This document shows, one piece after another, positions 24,809 through 32,884 of a DNA stretch of 35,480 nt. A program made the position numbers and the translations under genes. This stretch comes from Enterococcus_I eurekensis (GTDB taxonomy: Bacteria > Bacillota > Bacilli > Lactobacillales > Enterococcaceae): positions 1 through 35,480 of the forward strand of contig NZ_JBHSGT010000067.1 of assembly GCF_042654605.1 (NCBI RefSeq), given 5' to 3'. Under the pieces are notes generated by a model. The model had not been told where the DNA came from. It did not search any database and saw only the letters and a program-made list of their open reading frames with translations. The first letter of the stretch is position 1. Each line of letters starts with the position of its first letter.

Positions 24809-25702
24809 TTAGACTTCCTCCTTGAATATTTCGGTAATATAATCTTCAAAATGCACTTTAATTTCTTTGAAATAAACCAAGTCAAATACTTTTAGACTTT
24901 GAATGAGTTCGTTAATCTGATTGTCATGGACTTGCACAAAGACTTGTAAATCTTCTGTTTTTACCTGATTTATTTGATAGCCTAAACTGATAAATTGTTT
25001 GAAATCTTCTTCGGATTTAAATTCCATCCGGTACTCTTTATTTTTGTTATAACGAATAGTTTTCATATCCACAATATCAATAATTTTACCTTTTTGTATA
25101 ACAGCGACTCGATCACAAATTTCTTCGACTTCTTGAAAAATATGACTGGACATAAAAATCGTTTTTCCTCTTTCTTTTTCTTCTTTCAAAAGTTCAATGA
25201 AAAGGTCTCGCATGAGTGGATCTAAACCCGTAGTTGGTTCATCCATAATCAAAATATCTGCATCAGAAGCGAGTGCTGTAACAATCGCAGTCTTTTGTTT
25301 CATTCATTTACTCATATCATGTACATTAGCTGTGGCATCTAATTGAAGTAACTCGATTAATTCTTTGGCGCGGTCCCAATTCCCTCTTCCTGATAAGTAA
25401 ATTTGTTCTTTAAGGAATTCTTCACCCGTTGTATTTCCAGGAAAATTAATTTCCCCAGGGATATAAGAAACATAGCGTTTGACTTCGGCACTACTCTTCG
25501 TCGCATCGAGTCCCTTAATACTGATATTTCCTTCATCTGGTTTAATAAAACCCATCATATGCCGAATGGTTGTGGTCTTTCCTGCGCCATTAATACCAAC
25601 AAAGCCATAGACTTCGCCTTTTTCAATCTCTAAAGAGACGTCATATATTCCTTGGCCTTTTCCATAATCTTTTGTTAAATGTTCTATCTCAATGTAAGCC
25701 AT
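24809..25702 (-). pseudogene. ABC transporter ATPase, split by a nonsense codon in the signature motif
   Basis: The intact gene would start at ATG 25702 (behind GGAGAGGAGAA) and encode about 297 residues. Walker A is GINGAGKTTT. At 25304-25306 a TGA replaces the expected glycine codon of the ABC signature: the reading is NVHDMSK-stop-MKQKTAIVTA where relatives have MSKGMKQK, a change of GGA to TGA. The same frame continues with Walker B (ILIMDEPTTGLDP) and the switch His (FMSSHIF) to 24809. An ATG sits directly after the stop, so reinitiation could make a second half-protein. The gene overlaps the upstream ATPase by 14 bases. Confidence 0.85.
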
Positions 25703-26627
25703 GTTGTAAGTTCTCCTCTCCAGCAGCGACTGTTTTCTTACGGTCATAAAAGTCCATAAAATAATCTTCGAGTGTGAACTTAATTTCTGAAATAAAGTTC
25801 ACTTTGACACCACTTAACTCTATAAAAAGTTGTTGCATTTTTTCATCGGTCAGATTTAGTTTGACTTGATTTTGATCAGGTCTTTTAATGGGGATGGTAA
25901 ATTTCGTATCCTCCAAGAATGTTTGGTAGTCTTGAAAGCTTGAAAATTCAATCTTAAATGCTTTATTTGTACTTTGTTTTAACTGATTCGCTTCGATCGT
26001 TGAAACAACGACACCATCTTTTATGATGGCTATACGGTCACAAGTTGCATCGACTTCACTAAAAATATGACTAGATAATAGAATGGTTTTTCCGTTCGCT
26101 TTCTCGTTTAAAATAAATTGAATGAAACGTTCTTGCATCACTGGATCTAGTCCAGACGTTGGTTCATCTAAAATTAAGACGCTTGGATTATGCATGAAAG
26201 CCGTCACGACGGCTAATTTTCTCTTAGTTCCTAAACTCATTTCTTTAATATCTTCTGAAGTATCGAGTTCAAAAATGTCTTTAAGCTCTTCTGTATGAGT
26301 CATATCTGTAATTTGTCTTTCTTCCGCCATAAATTTAATGAATTGATCACCTGTCATATTTTTAGGGAAAGCTAACTCACCGGGCAAATAGCCAACATCA
26401 TATTTGATGATTGCTGCTGCTTTCCAACAATCTCTACCATTAATAGATAATTCACCTTCATGAGGTTTAGAAAAACCCATGAGATGACGTATTGTTGTCG
26501 TTTTACCTGCACCATTGGGCCCTAAGAATCCAAAAACTTCCCCTTTTTTTATTTCAAAAGAAACGTCGAATATCCCACGGCCGTATCCATAATCTTTTGT
26601 CACGTGTTTCATTTCTATAACTGGCAT
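25689..26627 (-). CDS. ABC transporter ATP-binding protein
   Basis: 312 residues. Walker A GPNGAGKTTT, Q-loop replaced by VGYLPGELAF, signature region EMSLGTKRKLAVV, Walker B VLILDEPTSGLDP and switch His in LLSSHIFSEV. A C-terminal extension of about 90 residues (KAFKIEFSSFQDYQTF...) is shared with the neighbouring ATPase, suggesting the two arose by duplication and once formed a heterodimer. First gene of the operon, facing away from tetR. The signature LSxGTKRK lacks the second usual glycine-glutamine but matches this subfamily. Confidence 0.92.
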   Translation of the reverse strand: MPVIEMKHVTKDYGYGRGIFDVSFEIKKGEVFGFLGPNGAGKTTTIRHLMGFSKPHEGELSINGRDCWKAAAIIKYDVGYLPGELAFPKNMTGDQFIKFMAEERQITDMTHTEELKDIFELDTSEDIKEMSLGTKRKLAVVTAFMHNPSVLILDEPTSGLDPVMQERFIQFILNEKANGKTILLSSHIFSEVDATCDRIAIIKDGVVVSTIEANQLKQSTNKAFKIEFSSFQDYQTFLEDTKFTIPIKRPDQNQVKLNLTDEKMQQLFIELSGVKVNFISEIKFTLEDYFMDFYDRKKTVAAGEENLQHGLH

Positions 26628-26666
26628 TTTTTTCCCTCTTTCATTTAAAATACATGTAATAGATAA

Positions 26667-26763
26667 ATAACATCAGTAAGTTTATTTACAAACGTCATGT
26701 TATGCATTATACTAGACCTGAAAATTTGAACAAGATACATCTTTTTGCATCTGTTAATTAACA
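26667..26763. promoter_or_regulatory. Divergent tetR/ABC promoter region with candidate operators
   Basis: Minus-strand promoter: TTGTTC (plus 26728-26733) and TATAAT (plus 26706-26711), 16-base spacer, serving the ABC operon. Plus-strand: TTAACA at 26758-26763 as a possible tetR -35. The perfect palindrome TGTTAATTAACA (26752-26763) overlaps that -35. A second imperfect one, AAGTTT-ATTTAC-AAACGT (26679-26696), lies downstream of the ABC promoter inside a wider ATAACAT/ATGTTAT repeat (26667-26673, 26697-26703). Either could bind the TetR-type protein. Confidence 0.55.
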
Positions 26764-26811
26764 AACAAATTATGTGAAAATGTAAAATAACTTTAAAGGG
26801 AGAGTATGGTT

Positions 26812-27375
26812 ATGGAGAATTTAGACTTAAGAATTCAAAAAACCTACAAGTCTTTAATTGAAAATTTTGAAGGATTATTAAATGAAAAAGAATTTGAGAA
26901 AATATCTGTCACTGAAATTTGTGATGCAGCGATGATTCGGCGGCCAACTTTTTACCAACATTTTTTGGATAAATACGATTTTTTAACGTTTTTTATTAAA
27001 CATAAAATGAATCTTGTTTTTGATTATGCCTTTCAAAATATAAATGAAAAAGAAGGCGACTTTTTTGTTTTAGTATTTGAGCAACTATTGAATGAATCAG
27101 ACAATATTTTAGAGCTTATCTTTAGTATTCAAATGAATTCAGATATTATGTTAGAGATGGCTAGCGTTCAAGAGTATGGCCAAAAAATGTTGCGAACGCA
27201 TGTAAATGGAGGAGAAAGTAAGAATAAACTTCAACCTTTCGTGACTGAATACAAAGGACAAATCATTATGGGTGTAACGATTCAATCTGTTTACTGGTAT
27301 AAGAACAATAAAGACAAAATTGGTATAGAAGAAATGATTAAGTTATATAAACGAACGTTAGAAAAATTGAAGTAG
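26812..27375 (+). CDS. TetR/AcrR-family transcriptional regulator
   Basis: 187 residues from the ATG at 26812, which has AAAGGGAG about 9 bases upstream; the ATG at 26806 is too close to that site. The N-terminal helix-turn-helix is KISVTEICDAAMIRRPTFYQHFLDKYDFL, the classic TetR pattern. The C-terminal ligand domain is unlike named members and shows a DUF-type C-terminal region seen in Lactobacillales regulators that sit beside ABC exporters. Divergent from the ABC operon, which it most likely represses. Confidence 0.88.
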   Translation: MENLDLRIQKTYKSLIENFEGLLNEKEFEKISVTEICDAAMIRRPTFYQHFLDKYDFLTFFIKHKMNLVFDYAFQNINEKEGDFFVLVFEQLLNESDNILELIFSIQMNSDIMLEMASVQEYGQKMLRTHVNGGESKNKLQPFVTEYKGQIIMGVTIQSVYWYKNNKDKIGIEEMIKLYKRTLEKLK

Positions 27376-27387
27376 AAAATAAATAGA

Positions 27388-27427
27388 GGCAGAAGATTTC
27401 TATCGAAAAGATTTCTGTTTTTTTTCT
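27388..27427 (+). terminator. Weak terminator after tetR
   Basis: CAGAA and TTCTG pair imperfectly around a long loop, followed by a run of eight or more T residues. Confidence 0.45.
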
Positions 27428-27429
27428 TT

Positions 27430-27735
27430 AATTCACTAAATAGTAACCAGAATCTGATATATTCATTCAGCAAAAAAAGCCATGGATTTAGAAAAAAGTA
27501 TGAAAGTCTGGGATTCAGTCGTGCAGAAATGGTCTTTTACCATGTACTAAGTAATCCAAAAAATGTTCAAGATTTTTACACCAATAATCAGCTCATCCAA
27601 TTACCAAAAGAATTAATGGCCTCCTTTGTAGATGAAACAACTTCTGATTAAAATTGCAAGGAGACAGCAAATGAATGAAGATACATGTGGCTTTATATCC
27701 AATGATTAAAAGGGTATGGAGTTTTTCTAAAATAA
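27430..27735 (+). pseudogene. Relic of a type I restriction HsdR C-terminus
   Basis: One frame reads, from 27469, KKSHGFRKKYESLGFSRA, then EMVFYHVLSNPKNVQDFYTN and NQLIQLPKELMASFVDETTSD, to a TAA. It continues in the same frame through two more stops as NCKETANE-stop-RYMWLYIQ-stop-LKGYGVFLK. This matches, in order, the C-terminal pattern of HsdR subunits (LGLxxxExxFYxAL, then xELxxxxxxxxTxDW, then KExxxAxMRxxxKRLLKKYGYPP). No start codon or upstream helicase/nuclease part is left. It is a dead fragment just inside the right-hand rlmH-end repeat. The assignment is from recalled family patterns, not a search. Confidence 0.6.
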
Positions 27736-27787
27736 AATACTCAACATAATTTTATACCCGATGAAAATCATCATCGAGAAGTGATCC

Positions 27788-27808
27788 GGAGAGCCGTATC
27801 ATAAGTGA
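27788..27808 (+). repeat. Candidate SCC-type attachment site (right)
   Basis: GGAGAGCCGTATCATAAGTGA differs from the rlmH 3' end at two positions, both synonymous, and still reads GEPYHK-stop. No rlmH body precedes it. It marks the right edge of the proposed island; the next gene starts 62 bases beyond. Confidence 0.75.
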
Positions 27809-27870
27809 GAAAATTATATTAAAAATTATAGTTAATCCATTAAACTAAATAATTAGAGGTGTGGAATCGA

Positions 27871-28269
27871 ATGAGTATCCAAGACATTAATCTCCTAAAA
27901 TCTTTTCAATCTTCCTGGGCTAAGCACAAGTACTGGGTGATGTCTCGTTCGCAAAAGGCGTATAATAAAATCCGTCTATTAGCTAAAGAAAATGATTGGT
28001 CGCTTGAAAAGCAAGAAACCTACGAAAAAATTTTAATTGATTTAGAAGAAATTCAACCAACAGATCAAACGTTAAGAGTCACTTATCAGCATGTCTGGGG
28101 TTATTTTAAGAAACTTGCAACAATAGAAGAAAAACAACGCTATTTGGATATGATTGATCAATCGAATTTATTGGATTCACAATTAGAATCCTTTTTAAAA
28201 GAACTTAGTGTTAAATATAATCAAGAATATTTATTACAAATGAGATGGTTTATCGAGGATTATGAATAG
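27871..28269 (+). CDS. YbgA-like DUF1722 protein
   Basis: 132 residues from the ATG at 27871, behind AGAGGTG; the frame's GTG at 27859 is less likely. It is a stand-alone DUF1722 domain: FQSSWAKHKYWVMSRSQKAYNKI, then TLRVTYQHVWGYFKKLAT, and a C-terminal LLQMRWFIEDYE. In many bacteria this domain is fused to DUF523. Its function is unknown. It is the first gene outside the right-hand repeat, so it was probably the original neighbour of rlmH. Confidence 0.85.
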   Translation: MSIQDINLLKSFQSSWAKHKYWVMSRSQKAYNKIRLLAKENDWSLEKQETYEKILIDLEEIQPTDQTLRVTYQHVWGYFKKLATIEEKQRYLDMIDQSNLLDSQLESFLKELSVKYNQEYLLQMRWFIEDYE

Positions 28270-28342
28270 GAGAGCCAGATAGGCGAGGCGGGATATTCAT
28301 AATCTCAAGATCTAATTCACAGTCTTATGACAAGCTATCAAA

Positions 28343-28380
28343 CACAAAAAGACTAGATTAATTTTCTAGTCTTTTTTGTG
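28343..28380. terminator. Bidirectional terminator between the DUF1722 and SIS genes
   Basis: CACAAAAAGACTAGA pairs with TTCTAGTCTTTTTTGTG around TTAATT. Both genes converge on it. Confidence 0.85.
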
Positions 28381-28414
28381 TGATGATCAATAAAAATCCA
28401 TCACATCTTATTTA

Positions 28415-29158
28415 TTATTTCCAATAACCGTAATACTTATCAAATAATTGATTATTGTATTCATCAGCGCCATCTAAGTTTGAGCTCTTGAACACTGGAA
28501 TTTCAAGGCCTGCATCTCTTAAACGTGAAATCACTCCAATAATAATCGTTTGCGCAATACCTATACCAGTAAAATCAGAAGTTGGTCCTAAATCGGCTTC
28601 AACATTCTCCATTCGATAAGCTGCGTCTCCTTTTGGTGCATGACTATCAATCGTAACATCGGCAATTTCATAAATATTTTTACCAGAAGAATGTCTTGAA
28701 GGTGAAATAGTTGAATGTGCCAGGGAAGTTAATGCAATCACGCTAGCACCTTTTTTCTTAGCTTCGATACACATTTCAACGAGAATGTTATTTCTACCTG
28801 AATTAGATACGACTAGGAGGGTATCTCCGGCGTCAACTTTATACAGATCTAGCATACTCTTCGCATAACCGTCTAATCTTTCTAAGTAGGTACTTTTATT
28901 TGGCATTTCATGTAACATTAATTCTGGAGGCAAAATCCCTTTTACATAAGCCAATCCACCCGCTCTTATATAAATTTCCTCAGCAACCATGTGTGAGTGA
29001 CCAGAACCAAACACATAAAAGCGACCGCCATTTTTACAACTTTCAAAAATTAATTCGGATGCAGCATCAATGGCATCAATCTCATTTTTCACCACATTTT
29101 CCCAAGTCTGAGTTAAATACGTCATATATTTTTGTATTTCTTCTTTTGAGGTGTTCAT
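28415..29158 (-). CDS. SIS-domain phosphosugar-binding protein (UPF0309-like)
   Basis: 247-residue single SIS domain protein. Sugar-phosphate binding motifs: YVFGSGHSHMVAEEIYIRAGG, then LLVVSNSGRNNILVEMCIEAKKKGASVIALTS, and a C-terminal DLGPTSDFTGIGIAQTIIIGVI. It matches the UPF0309 group found beside amino-sugar metabolism genes. The reaction is not established, but phosphosugar isomerase or sensor activity is likely. The ATG follows AAAGGGAGG. It is not in an operon here; a candidate cre site lies in its promoter region. Confidence 0.88.
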   Translation of the reverse strand: MNTSKEEIQKYMTYLTQTWENVVKNEIDAIDAASELIFESCKNGGRFYVFGSGHSHMVAEEIYIRAGGLAYVKGILPPELMLHEMPNKSTYLERLDGYAKSMLDLYKVDAGDTLLVVSNSGRNNILVEMCIEAKKKGASVIALTSLAHSTISPSRHSSGKNIYEIADVTIDSHAPKGDAAYRMENVEADLGPTSDFTGIGIAQTIIIGVISRLRDAGLEIPVFKSSNLDGADEYNNQLFDKYYGYWK

Positions 29159-29202
29159 AATAAAAGCCTCCCTTTCAAATTTAGCCTTACTTTATTATTT
29201 TA

Positions 29203-29223
29203 TCATATTGGTAAACGCTTTTA
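29203..29223 (-). promoter_or_regulatory. Candidate cre site and -10 of the SIS gene
   Basis: On the minus strand TAAAAGCGTTTACC (plus 29210-29223) matches the CcpA cre consensus TGWAARCGYTWNCW at 12 of 14 positions. TATGAT just downstream (plus 29203-29208) is a plausible -10. A cre over the promoter would fit catabolite repression of a sugar-phosphate gene. The rest of 29159-29368 has no convincing gene. Confidence 0.5.
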
Positions 29224-29368
29224 TTTATTTTTCTATATCTTCAAAAATTATTTTTAGCTTAGCAAGTTTTTTAAACATTTTTTGTTTTTATCAATCTTAT
29301 ATTGAATTGACTGTCGTGCTTCTTTGGAAGTTAAAAAATAAACATGATTATCTTATTAATTAATTATT

Positions 29369-29377
29369 AATAAATAT
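29369..29377. repeat. IS target-site duplication, left copy
   Basis: AATAAATAT directly flanks the left terminal repeat; the same 9 bases follow the right end at 30769-30777. Confidence 0.85.
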
Positions 29378-30768
29378 CACTAGTGTTGCATAAATAGTGT
29401 ATGAATATTCTGATAATTAACTTTTCTGAAAAATTAAAAAAAGAAACAGTGCTTACGCAGAGGATGACTATTTCCAGAAAAATTTTTGGTGCCATTCAAC
29501 TAAAAACGAAAGTAACCGGCAATTCTTTTCTTTCACGAAGGAACAAGGAGACAGAATAATTCTTCAAATGGGTGAAAAATAGCGTAACGAAAAAGACGTT
29601 TGATTTGAAAAATACTTTTTACTGTCTTTGTTTTTACCTTTATCAAAAAGGTCAATAACGCTGCAGTCATACTTAAAATCAACTGATTATGAACACCCGA
29701 CTCGCTTTGCGAAAAGAAATTTTTAATGGTCATGTGCTGTTTGATGTGCTTAAAAAATAATTCGATTTGCCAACGACCTTTATAAGCCTGGGACACCTCA
29801 GAGGCGGATAAATCAAAACGGTTAGTAATAAACTGTAGCTGCTTTCCTTTTTCATCTTCGATTGTGACCAATCGAAAGCGGGAAGTCAGGGTCGTTTTCG
29901 ATCCTAGAGCGACGTGTTGATCGCTTATGATCTGCGGAACTGTCTCTGACGGTGTTTCAAAGTCTTCGAAAACATGATACTTCGTATTTTTCTTAATTCG
30001 AGTCACAAAAAAGTAGCCTTCATGATGCAGTTGATCCATTCGATCAAAATCAAGGTAACCTCGATCGAATACGTAGGTGGCTTCTGCTTGATCCACCAGT
30101 AATTCCAATTGGTTTACATCATGCTCTTTGGCATTTGTTAATGTGAAATCAGTGGGATATAAGGTTTCGTCGTTCATGAAACAAAGTTTTAAATGTAATT
30201 TTACTCCTGATTTTGTTTTTCGAAAGGCGGCCCACGGGTGGCGCTTTTTACTTAAGGAAAACGTACTAGAATCAATCAAATAGAGACTATTTCGTTTGTT
30301 TGGTCGTGTTTTTTCTTGCACAGAAACTAAAAGTTGTTGAAAAATTTCTTCTAAAATACATGAATCTAAGTGATTTAAGCTACGAGAAATCTGAGAATAG
30401 CTGATTGATTCCAGTCCAATTTCTTTTTGCAGTGGCGAAAGAGTCAATGATGTACTTAAATCACGTAAACTTTCCCTCTCTTCGTTGACGCCGTATAAAA
30501 GAAGCGAAAGTAAGGCTTTAAAATCAAGCTTTTTTCGATAGGCATCAAACGCTGAAATTGACTTTTTAGAAAAAATCGAAAGTTTTTCTAAATTTATTGG
30601 CGAAAGCCATTTATTAAATGCTGAAATTGTTTTATACTTATCCATGTTGTTAAGTCCTTTATATTAGGTCTTAGATGAGTCATCCAAGCCTATTATAAAG
30701 GATTTTTTTGATTTAAAGAAGAAAAAACTAGTGCTGTGAAACAATAAATGTTTCATGCAACACTAGTG
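29378..30768 (-). mobile_element. Complete IS4-family insertion sequence (1391 bp)
   Basis: The ends carry matching terminal repeats: CACTAGTGTTGCATAAA at the left and, inverted, CACTAGTGTTGCATGAAA at the right. The outermost CACTAGTG is itself a palindrome. A perfect 9-bp duplication (AATAAATAT) flanks it. It contains one transposase gene with all catalytic motifs, so it may still be active. It lies between the SIS gene and the penicillin-binding protein gene. Confidence 0.9.
29533..30645 (-). CDS. IS4-family transposase
   Basis: 370 residues, DDE transposase of the IS4/DDE_Tnp_1 type. N-terminal DNA-binding region with DUF4372-like SAFDAYRKKLDFKALLSLLLYGV. First Asp in LYLIDSSTFSLSKKRHPWAAF. 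Second Asp in TYVFDRGYLDFDRM. Final Glu in the YREK-like YKGRWQIELFFKHIKQH. The reading frame is intact. It sits inside an element with good ends, so it is probably functional. Confidence 0.94.
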   Translation of the reverse strand: MDKYKTISAFNKWLSPINLEKLSIFSKKSISAFDAYRKKLDFKALLSLLLYGVNEERESLRDLSTSLTLSPLQKEIGLESISYSQISRSLNHLDSCILEEIFQQLLVSVQEKTRPNKRNSLYLIDSSTFSLSKKRHPWAAFRKTKSGVKLHLKLCFMNDETLYPTDFTLTNAKEHDVNQLELLVDQAEATYVFDRGYLDFDRMDQLHHEGYFFVTRIKKNTKYHVFEDFETPSETVPQIISDQHVALGSKTTLTSRFRLVTIEDEKGKQLQFITNRFDLSASEVSQAYKGRWQIELFFKHIKQHMTIKNFFSQSESGVHNQLILSMTAALLTFLIKVKTKTVKSIFQIKRLFRYAIFHPFEELFCLLVPS

Positions 30769-30777
30769 AATAAATAT
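30769..30777. repeat. IS target-site duplication, right copy
   Basis: AATAAATAT, identical to 29369-29377. Confidence 0.85.
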
Positions 30778-30786
30778 GTAAGGTTG

Positions 30787-30814
30787 TTAACAGATAGACA
30801 GTCTATGCTACACT
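30787..30814 (+). promoter_or_regulatory. Promoter of the penicillin-binding protein gene with palindrome in the spacer
   Basis: TTAACA (30787-30792) and TACACT (30809-30814) with a 16-base spacer. The spacer holds ATAGAC-A-GTCTAT (30794-30806), a perfect 6-bp inverted repeat that could be a repressor site. The IS ends only 18 bases upstream of the -35, so sequences further up have been displaced. Confidence 0.55.
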
Positions 30815-30844
30815 GAATAGTAATGTTTTAATGGAGGGGTTAAT

Positions 30845-32827
30845 ATGAATAAGAAGAAGGTAATAATTGGTACAGGTACTGTATTAGTGTTACTTGCATC
30901 GGGTATCAGCTATATGGTTTACCAAAATTATGATAAGAGATTACAAAATCAAACAGTAGAGAATTTTGTGAGCTCATTTGAGAAGAAAAATTTTGAACAA
31001 CTTGTTAAGAGTGTTTCAGAAGAATCAGTCCTAGAGCAAGGTTTAGATCAAGATAAATTAATAGAGAAATATGATTCTATTTTTAATGGCTTAGGAATTT
31101 CTGATATAAAAGGAGAAGTTGAACAAGTTTCAAAAGAGAATTTTGAAATTCTATTTCAAATGGAAACTCCTTTTGGAAAGTTAGAGAAAGAAAAAATGTC
31201 TGGAAAATTAATTAAAGAAAATAAGAAGTATTTGATTGATTGGAACTACTCTTTAATCTTTTCTAAAATGGATAAAGGCGATAAAATTTTTATGAGTAAT
31301 GAGCTTCCTAAACGTGGTGAAATACAAGATGTTAACAAACTAGCACTGGCTACTGAACATGATTACCCTCAATTTGGTATCGTCCCGAATAAATTAGGTG
31401 AGGGAGAAGAAAGACAACAAAGTCTTTTTGATATAAGTAAAAAATTCGATATGTCAGAAGAGAAGCTAAACACTTTTTTATCACAAACTTGGGTTAACGA
31501 AGACTCTTTTGTACCGATTAAAACAGTGGATTTCAATGAAGATTTAACTACCTATGAAACGAAAGGAATAACTGTTCAAACGGTAAACAAACGTTATTAT
31601 CCTTTAGGTGAAGCTAGTGCCCAACTAATTGGTTATACCGGAAAGACAACGGCTGAAGAAATTGAAAAAGATCCATCATTAACAGGTTTTGAAGAAACTG
31701 GTAAGACAGGATTAGAGGCCCAGTTTGATGAAGAATTAAGAGGTAAATTAGGTGGCAAGATTGATATTGTGAATGAAGAGGGAACGTTTAAAGAAACGCT
31801 TATTGAACAAAAAAAAGAAGATGGGAAAGATATTAAGTTAACGATTGATAGTCAAGTTCAAAAGAACGCATTTGAAGCGTTAGATAATTTACCAGGATCA
31901 ACAGTTGTAACTGTACCTGGAACAGGGGAGTTAAGAGCTGTGGTCAGCTCACCATCATACGATCCGAATCACTTTATTTTAGGAATATCACAAGATGAAT
32001 ACGATGATCTTGCAAAAGATCCACTTAATCCATTTTTAGCCCGCTTTGGATTAGGATATGCGCCAGGATCAACTTTTAAAACGATTACAGCTGCTATTGG
32101 AATCGATGAAAAAGTAACAACAATAGATAAAACTCATGAAATAACAGGCTTAAAATGGCAAAAAGATGGTTCGTGGGGGGATTATTTTGTTACACGAGTG
32201 TCAGAGGTTCCAACAATAGTGAATATGGATGCCGCATTAATATATTCGGATAATATCTATTTTGCTCAAGAAGTATTGGAGTTAGGAACGGATAAATATT
32301 TGGCAGGCTTAAAGAAATTTCCATTTGGAGAAAAAATGAACGTTCATATTCCAATGACTCCCGCCCAAATTAGTAACGATGAAATTAAATCTGAAATTTT
32401 ATTAGCAGACACCTCATACGGTCAAGGACAGTTATTGATTAATCCGATTCAGCAAGCAGTTATGTATTCTGCCTTTGCTAATCAGGGAAATATCGTCTAT
32501 CCTCAAATTATAGTTGCGGGAGGAGAAAAGAAAAAAGAAGGAGTTATCTCTAGTTCAGCTGCTGAATTGGTAACTAATTCACTCATAAAAACGGTAGAAG
32601 ATGTTAACGGAACAGCACACCAATTATCAACTGGTGATGGTACGCTGGCAGGAAAAACAGGAACGGCTGAAATTAAAGAAAAACAAGATACTAAAGGCCA
32701 GGAGAATAGTTTTATTTTAGCGTATGACACGGTAGATGGAAAATTTTTAATTGTTAGTATGATTGAAGATGTAGAAGGAACCTCAGCTGTTCTGAAAAAT
32801 AAAGATTTTATTCAAACTTTAAAATAG
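30845..32827 (+). CDS. Class B penicillin-binding protein, MecA/PBP5-like
   Basis: 660-residue bitopic transpeptidase. N-terminal membrane anchor (residues 5-26), then a MecA_N (NTF2-like) domain to about 145, a PBP dimerisation domain (about 150-310, with YPLGEASAQLIGYTG), and a transpeptidase domain. Active-site motifs: STFK 409-412 (acylated Ser409), SDN 468-470, KTGT 604-607. This layout and length are shared by staphylococcal PBP2a and enterococcal PBP5, both known for low beta-lactam affinity. Whether this one is low-affinity cannot be read from the sequence. The ATG follows GGAGGGG. It lies alone, behind an IS, and ends at a terminator. Confidence 0.93.
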   Translation: MNKKKVIIGTGTVLVLLASGISYMVYQNYDKRLQNQTVENFVSSFEKKNFEQLVKSVSEESVLEQGLDQDKLIEKYDSIFNGLGISDIKGEVEQVSKENFEILFQMETPFGKLEKEKMSGKLIKENKKYLIDWNYSLIFSKMDKGDKIFMSNELPKRGEIQDVNKLALATEHDYPQFGIVPNKLGEGEERQQSLFDISKKFDMSEEKLNTFLSQTWVNEDSFVPIKTVDFNEDLTTYETKGITVQTVNKRYYPLGEASAQLIGYTGKTTAEEIEKDPSLTGFEETGKTGLEAQFDEELRGKLGGKIDIVNEEGTFKETLIEQKKEDGKDIKLTIDSQVQKNAFEALDNLPGSTVVTVPGTGELRAVVSSPSYDPNHFILGISQDEYDDLAKDPLNPFLARFGLGYAPGSTFKTITAAIGIDEKVTTIDKTHEITGLKWQKDGSWGDYFVTRVSEVPTIVNMDAALIYSDNIYFAQEVLELGTDKYLAGLKKFPFGEKMNVHIPMTPAQISNDEIKSEILLADTSYGQGQLLINPIQQAVMYSAFANQGNIVYPQIIVAGGEKKKEGVISSSAAELVTNSLIKTVEDVNGTAHQLSTGDGTLAGKTGTAEIKEKQDTKGQENSFILAYDTVDGKFLIVSMIEDVEGTSAVLKNKDFIQTLK

Positions 32828-32884
32828 TTTTTTTATTCGTATTTATATCGTAGTTAGCGTATCCTGAATTACTTTTAAATAAAA

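Larger units (their letters stand above)
21953..27808. mobile_element. Remnant SCC-like island inserted at rlmH
   Basis: The segment lies between two direct copies of the rlmH 3' end (21932-21952 and 27788-27808). It contains only accessory genes: a small ORF, a truncated amino-acid permease, an ABC-exporter operon with one ATPase broken by a nonsense codon, a TetR regulator and a relic of an HsdR-like gene next to the right repeat. Type I restriction genes are common SCC passengers. No ccrA, ccrB or ccrC recombinase gene is present, so the element could not excise by itself. Seen: the repeats and the decay. Inferred: SCC-like origin. An alternative is a chance or ancient duplication of the rlmH end. 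Confidence 0.65.

Noticed and set aside
27675..27710. 12-codon ORF MNEDTCGFISND with an AAGGAG site
   Set aside because: It overlaps the HsdR-like relic in another frame and is too short to support.
28268..28290. GGAGAGCC at 28268 as a third copy of the rlmH-end attachment site
   Set aside because: Only the first eight bases match; the TATCA-x-AAGTGA core is missing.
29151..29363. 70-codon plus-strand frame upstream of the IS
   Set aside because: It overlaps the promoter region of the SIS gene, has no ribosome binding site and looks like random AT-rich sequence.
30794..30806. BlaI/MecI operator in the PBP promoter
   Set aside because: The palindrome ATAGACAGTCTAT lacks the TACA...TGTA core of those repressors, and no blaR/mecR-like genes are nearby.
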